Source: Polyrhizophydium stewartii | Taxonomy: Eukaryota; Chytridiomycota; Chytridiomycetes; Rhizophydiales | NCBI GenBank assembly: GCA_027604665.1 | Contig: JADGIZ010000521.1 | Location: 1 to 12,417 of the forward strand | Reading direction: 5' to 3' | Length of the DNA stretch: 12,417 nt | Notes under the pieces: generated by a model | Seen by the model: the letters and a program-made list of their open reading frames with translations, nothing else | What the model was told of the DNA's origin: nothing | Database searches by the model: none | Shown: positions 1 to 7,834 of the stretch, piece by piece | Layout of the letters: each line of letters opens with the position of its first letter | How positions within the stretch are numbered: position 1 is the first letter of the stretch | Translations under genes and position numbers: made by a program

Positions 1-2
1 CA

Positions 3-524
3 CCATGTGGTCGTACTCCTCTTCCCTTTGGGCGTACCACCGCAACGCTGCTGGTCAGTAACCACCTGTGCTCACACGCCGCGAGGCTGCTGCGCATCCC
101 GGGACTGCTCGTCAACCACCCGTTCGCTGCCGACCGCTGCATTCTGTGCAGCCACGGCATCGACAATGTGCATCCACTCGCACACCTCGTTGTCGTCTGC
201 GTCTCGGTCAGAGCCGCTTGACGACAGCCGGGTCTCAACCCGCTCATCGACTCGGCCAAGGAGCAAGACCCCCTGGCCAACGACGACACCATTCTCACTC
301 GGCTCCTCGACGAAGCGTCACAGGGTGAAGCGGCACCCGGGCAGACCTGGCTTGGGGGTACCGTGGGGCATACTCAGGAGAGCACAAAGGGCAGACCGCC
401 GGCGGCAAGACTGGCTGACTTCTTGAGTGTCGCTGACCCGAGATACCGATCGCGGCTTTGGCACTTTCACAGGGAGCGACAACTCGAGGAAGCTCAGCAC
501 GATTGGATGAGGGCCTCCGGCTGA
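3..524 (+). mobile_element. 3' end of a decayed non-LTR (LINE-like) retrotransposon ORF2
   Basis: Frame 3 is open from the window edge to TGA at 522-524, except for one in-frame TGA at 219-221. No ATG opens it, so it is the tail of a longer reading frame starting upstream of the window. Before the internal stop it encodes a Cys/His cluster, CILC (codons 138-149), then His at 171 and 183 and Cys at 198. This resembles the C-terminal zinc-knuckle-like motif after the reverse transcriptase of many non-LTR retrotransposons. After the stop, the same frame continues for 100 codons as a charged C-terminus (for example RLWHFHRERQLEEAQ). Continuity of protein-like composition across the stop suggests a nonsense mutation in an old copy. 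The reverse transcriptase itself is outside the window, so the assignment rests on the Cys/His motif and context. The 3' end of the element beyond 524 is not defined; no poly(A) tail or target-site duplication was seen. Confidence 0.45.
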
Positions 525-1176
525 CAGCACATGCTCCTCTGAGTGCGGTAGCCTCGCTTGGCACTTGGCGGCTGACGCAATAACAACCTGTTCACCATGA
601 ATCGACAAGGGCTTGCGCAGGGTCTTCGGCGTCCGCCCGTCGACGGCGGTCGGCCCGCTGCTCGCCGAGTCCGACGTGCCGCTGCTGTTGGTGCTGTCGC
701 ACATCGCCTCGTGCGGCAGTTTGGCCCTCTTGCCACGATTGCGGCTCGATCCGGTCAATATGCCAATCCGCAGAATGCCAATCCGCACAGTGCGCCAGCA
801 ACAGCGTGGTGATGTGCCTCGTAATTTTAGTCACATTGGCGGTCGATGCCCCGCAACTGCATCTGATAAGGCGAGAGGCGATTGTGCGTTGCGCCGGGCC
901 AAGGAGAGCAGGTCGAATTGCATGGCGGCCGGCGACACATCGGCAGGCATGAGACAGTGGGCAGCGACGCGGCACCGGCGCACGACGGTCGCCGCTGCGC
1001 AGTGGGTGAGGCTACGGCAAGGGCCTGGCGCACGCGCCGCAGTTGGGGCTGCCCCGCGCGCATGCCTGCCCGCCCGCCGCACAGGTATGACCCGCCTGCC
1101 GCGCGGGTCACACAGAGCAGCAGCACACACGGTCCGCCTTTCCGCCGCGATCGTCAACCGCAACAGCGACAGCGGC
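525..1176. other. Upstream region of the Gcr1-like gene; no supported gene
   Basis: This stretch lies between the retroelement-like frame and the probable ATG of the next gene. It may contain the 3' UTR of the element and the promoter and 5' UTR of the transcription-factor gene. The frame of the downstream gene stays open across 613-1176, but the conceptual product is Arg/Ala-rich and unlike the conserved part, and 613 is TTG, not ATG. In-frame ATGs occur at 760 and several later points before 1177. A minus-strand frame from 788 to 318 is Ser-rich with a KRAKLP stretch, but it also overlaps the retroelement, so it is not called. The only clear structure is the tandem repeat at 760-789. Confidence 0.5.
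760..789 (+). repeat. Tandem 15-nt duplication carrying two CCAAT boxes
   Basis: The unit ATGCCAATCCGCA(G/C)A occurs twice head to tail, differing at one base. Each copy contains a CCAAT pentanucleotide, the core recognised by the NF-Y/Hap2-3-5 complex in fungi. It lies about 390-415 nt upstream of the chosen ATG at 1177. The duplication is seen directly; a promoter role is inference. Confidence 0.4.
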
Positions 1177-3900
1177 ATGTCTGCAAGCCCCGGGCACCAC
1201 AGCCACTACGGCGGCGCCAACGAGGCCCACAACAACGGCAGTGCCTACGCCCTCCTCGAGCTGCATGCGAACTCGCACAGCCCGCACGCACACAGCGTCC
1301 ATGCCAGCATGCCCATCGCCCGCCCGGCCGGGGACTTCTATGGACATGCCATCAAGCGGCCTCGCACCGACGTTGTCGCTGGCTGGTCGCCCAGCCAGGA
1401 CGTGGCCGCAGCCGTGCTCATTGGTGGGCTGCACCGGCATGCGCACGATACCAGCCCCGCGGCGGGACCAGGGCCGCTGCTCGAGGCCCCGGCCTTCCGC
1501 GCCGGGCAAGGCCTGCCGGCCGCAGGCACGACCGAGGACGCCCCGTCCTTTGCCCACGACCCGGCGCTCGATGACTCGGGCGTCTTTGGGCATACGACGA
1601 CGGTCGACACAGTGTCGACGCAGAGCCCGCAGGCGCCGTGCCCCGCGCATGCCATGCAGGCCCAGGCGACGGCTTTGGTGCCCCTGCAGCCGGTGCCGGC
1701 GCCGCTGCCCGCGCCCGCGCCCGCGCCGGGCACGCTGAGCGCCGCCGCCGAGGAGCGCATTTCCCGCGATATCGCGGCTGGGTTCGCGGAGATGCAGCGC
1801 AGGCACGACGAGTCCATGCAACATCTGACGTCCATGGTGCAGTCGACGCTCGCCGACGTGGCCGCCTCCAACATGCACCTCAGGCAGCTCTTCAGGCAGT
1901 ACGTGGCCAGGGACCTGCAGGCTTTGACGGGGCTGCTCGAGGCCCTCGACTCGGCCCCCGTGGCTGCGGAGCGCCTCGCCACGCCGCTGCCACAGCTTGC
2001 GGCCGTCGCATCTTCGCTGCCTCCCGTGGCCGCCCGCACGCCAACGTCCGCGGTGACTCCCATGCGCACGCCTGGCGTCTGCGCTGAGCCGCAGAGCGAC
2101 CCCGCGCCGGCCGTGCTCGAGTCGGCTCAAGATGCCGGCGCGGTGCCCGACCCGGCTCTGGCCGAGGCCCCGGCGACAGTGCATATCGCCGAAACGACCA
2201 ACAGCGGCGCTGGCAACCAGCACGAAGAAGAAGCATCCGCAAGACCCAGGCGAGTGCTGCGACCAAAGCGGTTTGCTGACGGCGCGGCGGCTGCCATGGA
2301 TCCCCAGTCGCCACCGCAAGAGCCCGAGCAGATCCTGCCGAGGCGAGCGACGCTTCGCAAGAGCGTCAGTGCGCAGATGGAGGCCTCCTCACAGGGCGAC
2401 AGCTCCCAGCTGACCCCACAGCGCGGGCCCGTCTCCGAGCCCGAGCGGTCGTCGCGATCGGCAGCTGCCCGCCAGTCTGTGTCGAGCCGCTCGCGACTCA
2501 CCCCCAACCAAGGCCGGTCGCTGCTGCAGCGCATGTTTGCCGTCGACACCGTTCCGCAGGCTTGGGAGCGCTACTTTCACGGAAACAGCGAGTTCCGCTC
2601 CGCTGTCGAGATGGACCGCGATCACGGCTGGATCTGGCGCAGCGGTAACAGCGACCAGGCGTCGCATTCACGCATCAAGGTCGTCATCAAGACGGCGCAG
2701 AAGCTGATGGAGCTTGGCGGCCTCGACGAAAACGCAGCGCTTGCCCGCGTCGAAGAGTACCGCCTTCTTAACCCCGGCGGCGGCGGCGTTGCGCTGGTCA
2801 CGTTTGGCAAGCACCTCACAGGCGTGCGGTCTCTCAAGGCGCGGCCGTACAGGCAGGATGCCTGGGACCTGATCTCGCGATGCAGCAACACGGGGCCCGA
2901 GGATGTCATGCGCTGCGTTGCGGCGATTGCACCCGACATTGTGCGGCCCATTATTGACAACCAGCTGAACGTCAACGACGCTCATGCGCTGCTGATGCTC
3001 TCGGGATCAACGCCTTCACGATCCGCCCAACCACACGAGGTCCCTGCAGCCGAGCAAGCCACAGAGATGCCCGCAGATGCCCTTGCTGGCCCCGCAGTCG
3101 CCGCGTCGCGAGGTGCAGAGGTGGTGCCGATTGTCGAAGCCGCGCCTGCCGCCGAAGAGGCAATCCATGCCATCGCGACGCCAAGCCCCGCCGCACGTGT
3201 GTCTGGGCCGCCCGAGAGCTCGTCGCTGCTCAAGCCGCTAGTCGGCAAGTCGCTGTTGCAGCGCATGTTTGCGGTCGAGACCGTCACCGAGGTCTGGAAC
3301 ATGTACTTTTACGGCAACGAGCAGTACAAGTCGGCCGTCTTTCTCGAGATGGAGCACGGTACGGCCTGGCGCAATAACAAGACGGACTCGCCGGTGCACT
3401 CGCGCATCAAGATGATCGTCAAGACGGTGCAAGCGCTGATGGAGTACGGCGGCCTGACAGAGTCGCAGGCGCTGGCGCGGCTCGAGGACTACCGCCGGCT
3501 GCATCTGAACGGCACAATCAGCCAGTCGACGCTTGCGTGGCATCTGGGCCGCGTGCGCTCGCTCAAGATCAAGCCCTTTAGGGAAGACGCCGTCGAGCTC
3601 GTCAACCGCTGCAGCAACGCTGGCCCGGACGACTACATGCGATGCGTCGCGGCAGTGGCACCAGACATTGCCAGTCGCGTACTCGAGCAGCAGCAGCAGC
3701 AGCAGCAGCAGCCACCGCAGCCACCGCAGCCACCGCCCCCACCCCCGACGTTGCAGCCGCAGCAAGAGCAGCTTCAGTACCTCCACCCCCAGCACTACCA
3801 GCATCCGCTGCAGCACCAGCAGAACCCGCAGCACCAGTACCAGTACCAGTTGCAGCATCAACCGCTGCCACATCTGCAGCGGGCTGCATCCCAAACCTAA
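1177..3900 (+). CDS. Probable transcription factor with two Gcr1-like DNA-binding domains
   Basis: Uninterrupted 907-residue frame ending in TAA. The ATG at 1177 is chosen because the residues upstream are Arg-rich and low quality; earlier in-frame ATGs exist. Order: a His/Ser-rich N-terminus with basic KRPR (60-63, possible nuclear signal); a helical, probably coiled-coil segment at about 189-258 (EERISRDIAAGFAEMQRR and onward); a Pro/Ala-rich linker with a basic RPRRVLRPKR patch (356-365); two related modules at 446-596 and 690-837; and eight Gln plus a Pro/Gln/His/Tyr-rich tail (838-907). Each module begins G(R/K)SLLQRMFAV, then has a V-x2-W-x3-YF-x-GN entry, an HG-x2-WR core, an HSRIK stretch and a GGL-x-E/D-x2-AL-AR end. 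This resembles the Gcr1-type DNA-binding domain (GCR1_C), named from memory of the family pattern. That domain also occurs in Crypton tyrosine recombinases, but I saw no recombinase R...HxxR...Y signature. A nuclear DNA-binding regulator with a Q-rich activation-like tail is the best reading; its targets are unknown. Confidence 0.6.
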   Translation: MSASPGHHSHYGGANEAHNNGSAYALLELHANSHSPHAHSVHASMPIARPAGDFYGHAIKRPRTDVVAGWSPSQDVAAAVLIGGLHRHAHDTSPAAGPGPLLEAPAFRAGQGLPAAGTTEDAPSFAHDPALDDSGVFGHTTTVDTVSTQSPQAPCPAHAMQAQATALVPLQPVPAPLPAPAPAPGTLSAAAEERISRDIAAGFAEMQRRHDESMQHLTSMVQSTLADVAASNMHLRQLFRQYVARDLQALTGLLEALDSAPVAAERLATPLPQLAAVASSLPPVAARTPTSAVTPMRTPGVCAEPQSDPAPAVLESAQDAGAVPDPALAEAPATVHIAETTNSGAGNQHEEEASARPRRVLRPKRFADGAAAAMDPQSPPQEPEQILPRRATLRKSVSAQMEASSQGDSSQLTPQRGPVSEPERSSRSAAARQSVSSRSRLTPNQGRSLLQRMFAVDTVPQAWERYFHGNSEFRSAVEMDRDHGWIWRSGNSDQASHSRIKVVIKTAQKLMELGGLDENAALARVEEYRLLNPGGGGVALVTFGKHLTGVRSLKARPYRQDAWDLISRCSNTGPEDVMRCVAAIAPDIVRPIIDNQLNVNDAHALLMLSGSTPSRSAQPHEVPAAEQATEMPADALAGPAVAASRGAEVVPIVEAAPAAEEAIHAIATPSPAARVSGPPESSSLLKPLVGKSLLQRMFAVETVTEVWNMYFYGNEQYKSAVFLEMEHGTAWRNNKTDSPVHSRIKMIVKTVQALMEYGGLTESQALARLEDYRRLHLNGTISQSTLAWHLGRVRSLKIKPFREDAVELVNRCSNAGPDDYMRCVAAVAPDIASRVLEQQQQQQQQPPQPPQPPPPPPTLQPQQEQLQYLHPQHYQHPLQHQQNPQHQYQYQLQHQPLPHLQRAASQT
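2512..2964 (+). repeat. Gcr1-like module, copy 1 (residues 446-596)
   Basis: First of two homologous modules of about 150 residues in the same protein. It shares with copy 2 the SLLQRMFAV start, the W-x3-YF-x-GN motif, HSRIK, the RSLK-x-(R/K)P(Y/F)R block, the RCSN-x-GP block and the MRCVAA-x-APDI end. By eye roughly half the positions are identical. The second half (the RSLK to APDI region) extends beyond a typical Gcr1-like core and is equally conserved, so the duplicated unit is larger than the recognised domain. Confidence 0.75.
3244..3687 (+). repeat. Gcr1-like module, copy 2 (residues 690-837)
   Basis: Second copy of the module, directly followed by the polyglutamine tract. Copy 1 has a Gly-rich loop (NPGGGG) where copy 2 has LNGTISQ, which accounts for most of the length difference. 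The amino-acid likeness is clear while the DNA has diverged, so the duplication is probably old and both copies are under constraint. Confidence 0.75.
3688..3711 (+). repeat. (CAG)8 trinucleotide tract encoding polyglutamine
   Basis: Eight uninterrupted CAG codons give Gln838-845 of the Gcr1-like protein, followed by PPQ repeats, six prolines and a Q/H/Y-rich tail. A pure CAG run is a candidate length-variable microsatellite. Q/P-rich tails of this kind are common in activation regions of transcription factors. Confidence 0.9.
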
Positions 3901-4011
3901 CCAAGGCGGCCTTGCACCCTTGCTGTCTATTCCACGTTTGCCATCCTCCCTTGCTGGTCCGTCCCGCCACCGTGGGCTCCCCACCGCACCCGACGCCTGC
4001 CCATCATCGCA

Positions 4012-5795
4012 ATGAACTTCACAATCAAGTTTGCCCAAAAACGCAACATCGACCTCATGGCTCAAGCAGCCGGACTCGCCACCATGGCGGCGGGGCTTGC
4101 CTCGCGCTTCCCCGACGCCGCCCGCTTCGCATGGGACTCTGGAAAGCAGGCGCAGGAGCAGTACAGCAACATGTCGCCCGAGGCCAAGGCCAAGCTCACC
4201 GAAGCAGCCTCGGCCTCGGCGGACGCCGCCAAGCAGACGTACAGGTGCGCTCCGAGGCGGCAGGGCGGCGTCACCACGCTCGCGCGGGCGTGTGCCAGCG
4301 CCGCGTGGGGGCGGGGGCGCCGGCTGGCTGCGGGGCTTCGGGACGTGCCTCCCCACACGCCCCCTGCCCGCGGCCGCCCCTTGTCCGCCGCCCGCGCGCC
4401 GCTGCGTGCACAGCGCACCACGGCCTGCGGCCTGCGTGGCCTTTGTTGCGCCGCAGACCCCCGCCACCGCCAGCCCGCTGACCCGGCCTGCCGCGGCCCC
4501 GGCCTGGCTCGGCCGCGCACACAGCTGGATGCAGTCCATCTACCCGGCCATCATGCGCTGGGGCTCCAAGCCGCTCGACCGCTGGCACCAGCCCTCGTCC
4601 ATGATCCTGTGGCCCCTTGCCTCGCTGATCCTCTTCATCCTCCCCGTCGACGACTTGTGGGCAACCACCGACATTCCCTCGACCAAGGTGCTCTATGCGG
4701 CCAACCAGAACCTGTATGGTATGCGTCGCTTGCTGCGCCGTGCGGCTCGCCAGGCCCTCGCTGCAGCACTGACGCGGGCAATGCGGCTCCAGGCATCGAC
4801 GTCTTCTCGACGCTTTCGGCAATCTATCTCAAGACAGGCGTGCTTCCGCGAGTTCTTGTTGAGCCCTTCCGTGAGCCCGCGCTTGCCAGGCTCTCGCTTT
4901 CATGCTGCGTCGATGCTGACTGCGTGTGTTGGCAGAATTCAAGATCCCGCTCTGGAAGCACATCATCGAGTACTTTGGCGCCGTCCCGAGCGACCACCCC
5001 GAGGCCATCGACTACCTGATGACGGTCGAGTATCCGCTTATTGTCTACCCGGGCGGTCGCCACGAGTTCTTCCGCAAAAAGTCTGACGGCCGCTACGAGC
5101 TCGAATGGCGCCACATCTCAATCAGCAACCGACTGATCGACGACATCAACCAATTCGCACCCAAGCACGGTGCGCTTCTTCGCCACCCTCTGCAAGGGAC
5201 ATCTGGCTGAAAAGCTAATCGCCGATGCTTGTATTGTCCAGAGTACCTTGTCGTCCCTGTCGCGAGCATCGGTGTCAACAGCATGCTCGAGATTCTGTAC
5301 GACCTGCACTGGAATCCTCGCAAGCCGCTCGACTCGCTGCCCCTGGTCCGCCCCGTGTCTTATGAGCGCCAGTATCTGACCATTGGCATGCCTTGCAAGC
5401 TGCACGATGGCATGTACGACGACGTTTTTGTTCAGGAGACCTTGCAGGGCGTCATCAAAGAGACACTGCACCGGCGCGAAAAGGCCGGCGACGACCGCCA
5501 GCTGCTGCGCGAGGTCCGCAAGGCAGCCGCCGTCGTCTTTGCCGACGACGGCGTCGTCATGAAGTCGGCGCGCGCTGTCTTTGGCGTCATCAAGAAGCAG
5601 GCCAAGGCCCTTGCTCTTTATGCGCTGCACCAGCTCGAGGTGTCCGAAGAGCAGCGCAGCGAGAAGGCTGACACGGACGACGAAGGCCCCGCGACGCCCA
5701 AGAGCTCGCCCAAACCCCGGGCATCTCCAAGCGCCAAGCCCTTTGACTTTCTTTCTCACCAAGAGTCGGCTGCGGCCATTGCGCAATCCAGATGA
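4012..5795 (+). CDS. PlsC-fold acyltransferase, TMEM68/DGAT2-like, motif I His replaced by Gln
   Basis: Five exons: 4012-4244, 4474-4718, 4793-4870, 4936-5169 and 5242-5795 (447 aa). All junctions are GT-AG and phase-consistent; exon 2 could instead start at 4525, giving 430 aa. Introns 2-4 are 65-74 nt and have CTGA(C) before the 3' site. The protein has an Ala-rich N-terminus, one hydrophobic, probably membrane-embedded stretch (about 121-136), then the acyltransferase fold: motif I NQNLYGID (155-162), FKIPLW (187-192), motif III YPGGRHE (223-229) and a VPVAS strand (268-272). A Ser/Pro-rich acidic tail ends it. Family members acylate glycerolipids at the ER; substrate cannot be told from sequence. 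In this clade motif I is normally H-x5-D; here the His is Gln156 (CAG 4706-4708), while D162 and the GG...E of motif III remain. The product may be a pseudoenzyme or altered enzyme, or the base may be an error. The upstream gene ends only 111 nt before this ATG. Confidence 0.7.
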
Positions 5796-5826
5796 AGAGC
5801 GCCCGCACTCACTCATGTGGGGTCTG

Positions 5827-5831
5827 ATTGG
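5827..5831 (-). promoter_or_regulatory. Inverted CCAAT box upstream of OMA1
   Basis: ATTGG (CCAAT on the minus strand) lies in the 241-nt spacer between the acyltransferase stop and the OMA1 ATG, about 205 nt before that ATG. Hap/NF-Y sites often precede fungal mitochondrial genes, which fits, but a pentamer is expected by chance and no other promoter element was recognised. Confidence 0.25.
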
Positions 5832-6036
5832 ACCCCATCTCATTGTCGCCTAGTCAGGCAGCCCCGCCTCATGCCGTGTTCTGTTCATCGTGTGCCGCTG
5901 CGACACTCTGCCTGCCGGCTTTCCTATCCGCCCTCTTCGCATCCTCATAAACGCTGTTTCCGGACCTCGTGCGCAGCGTGGTGGTGGGGTCTCGATCACC
6001 GCCCATCATCCGTCCATCCAGGTTTGCCCAGGCGAC

Positions 6037-7834
6037 ATGAACTCGGGCGCGGCCGCAACGGCCTGGCGGATGGCGGCGTCGACCCGCATGGGCATTCCTG
6101 CTGCCGGGAGCGTCGGAGCGCCGTGGGCCGGCCTGCGCCGCCTCTCGCTCTGCCGAGGCATCCCGCCGGCAGCCCGCGCCGTGGCCGCACCCCCGACCCG
6201 GGCCGCGCCTGCTGTGCGGCCCCTGCCGTTGTCGGCGAGGCTCTTGCACCCGCCGCCCGCCCCGCGCCCCGTCGGCCACCACCAGCCGCTCGACGCCGAC
6301 TCGCACAAGCACCCTCACACACATCCGCATCCCCACCCGCGCCTCGAGGCCGACGACTTTGCAAAGCCGCGCGGCCGCCATGTGGTCGACAGCAGCACGC
6401 CCGAACAGCCGAGCCGCTCGTGGCTTGAGGCCTTCACGGAAACCAACTTCAGGTCATACAGCTCCAGCGAGACGTGTGCGTCGGTGTCTCGTGCTCCATG
6501 CGGCCGACCGACATGAGGCGCTGACGGCGGAAGGCGCTTTCAGACACAGGGCCAGAGCCAAGCGCGGCGTTTTACATGAACCCGAAGTTCCACATATTCG
6601 CGACAGCTCTCGGGCTCTTTGCCATCTACTACTTCATCCATCTCGACAAGGTGCCTGTCTCGGGCCGCGTGCGCTTCATCGACGTCTCGCCGCAGCAGGA
6701 GCTCGATCTGGGCATGGCCGGTTACGTTGAAGTCATGAGGGAATATCGCGACCTCGTCTTGCCGCCCGACCACCCTGATGTGCAGCACGTCCTCAGCGTC
6801 GCACAGAGACTGATTGCAGGTGCGCCGCCTGCCACCTGACCCCGCACTGGTCCGATCGACACACGACACTGAACGATTCTGAGGCGCGTATGCGACACGC
6901 GCGCCATATACTATGCAGTGAGCGGGCTCGAACACTTGGACTGGGAAATCAATGTCATTGATGACATTTCGCAAGTGAATGCCTTTGTGCTGCCTGGTAT
7001 TCGATGTTGCGGCCGCTTGGCAGCCGTTAATGCGCCGCTGACGCCTTTCTTGGCCTAGGTGGAAAAGTGTTTGTCTTCCGAGGCATCATCCCCGTCTGCG
7101 CCGATGACAATGGGCTCGCTGTTGTGCTCGGCCACGAGATTGCGCATCAGGTTGCCCGCCACACGGCCGAGACGCACACATGGACAAAGGCATTTATGAT
7201 GCTCAAGTTTCTGTTCATGTTTGTTCTCGACATTGGCATCAGTCCGGCGACGCACGACTTTCTTGTTGACATGGGCCTGATGGTACGCAAGGCGGCTGCG
7301 TACGCCTGAAAGATCCCCGCCCCGCTGACCATATGGGCCGACAGAAACCCTTTTCGCGCCAATTCGAAACAGAGGCCGACTACATCGGTCTGCAGATTCT
7401 TTGCCGAGCATGTTTTGATCCTGAATCAGCAGTCGACTTCTGGCATGTAAGTCTGGTGCGTGTTTTTACACCTGAGGCTCGCCTTGACTGCTGACGATTC
7501 CTTGCAGAGGATGCACCAGTTCGACACGGACCAGATACCTCAATTTCTAAGCACTCATCCAAGCCACGGTGGGATACCTTGATGTGTTGGCACTTCTCTG
7601 AGTGCAGACTCTGACGAGACTGTGCGTTTGACAGAAACGCGGTCTGAGAGCCTCCAAGGCTGGATGGTTGAGGCCAGGGATTTACGACTGCGCTCGGGCT
7701 GTGGCGTGCCGAACGCGCAGTCGCGCAGCACATGTGATTGTGCGGATCCGCAAAGCCCCGAGACTCGGCTGAAGTCGCCCCAAATGGCACTTTTAGACCC
7801 TGCTGTTGAGATTCTCGAGATAAACTGGAGCTGA
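6037..7834 (+). CDS. OMA1: OMA1-like mitochondrial inner-membrane metallopeptidase (M48 family)
   Basis: Seven exons: 6037-6475, 6544-6819, 6919-6996, 7059-7282, 7345-7446, 7508-7568 and 7635-7834 (459 aa). All introns are GT-AG, 61-99 nt, and phases agree throughout; the exon 2 start could be 6550. The N-terminus is Arg/Ala/Ser-rich with few acids, as in mitochondrial presequences, followed by a segment with His at every second position (90-100). A transmembrane helix (about 162-180) precedes the conserved VPVSGRVRFIDVS entry. The zinc site is HEIAH (H290, E291, H294), with E349 in FETEAD as likely third ligand, and NAFVLPGGKVFVF precedes it, all OMA1 hallmarks. OMA1 is an inner-membrane stress-activated protease that cleaves the dynamin OPA1 in animals and contributes to membrane-protein quality control in yeast. 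Catalytic residues are intact, so it is probably functional. The stop is at 7832-7834; the tail after the THPS block is short and less conserved. Confidence 0.88.

Noticed and set aside
613..759. Start of the Gcr1-like CDS at 613
   Set aside because: The codon is TTG, not ATG, and nuclear fungal genes rarely start at TTG; the encoded residues show no similarity to the rest.
318..788. Minus-strand Ser-rich frame with a KRAKLP basic patch
   Set aside because: It overlaps the retroelement frame and CCAAT duplication, has no domain, and its ATG lies inside the 15-nt repeat; not enough to call a gene.
1108..2319. A 403-codon minus-strand frame
   Set aside because: Antisense shadow of the Gcr1-like gene, Arg/Gly/His-rich with no recognisable motif.
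3238..4539. A 433-codon minus-strand frame with a long Leu run
   Set aside because: The leucines are the antisense of the CAG tract; the frame overlaps the Gcr1-like module 2 and acyltransferase exon 1 and has no domain of its own.
4657..4689. A VGNH-RHSLDQG string in the frame of exon 1, resembling an acyltransferase NH...D motif
   Set aside because: It is out of frame with the exon that supplies the membrane stretch and LYAANQNLYGID. The latter aligns with the family motif across a clean GT-AG intron, so the NH string is a coincidence of the other frame.
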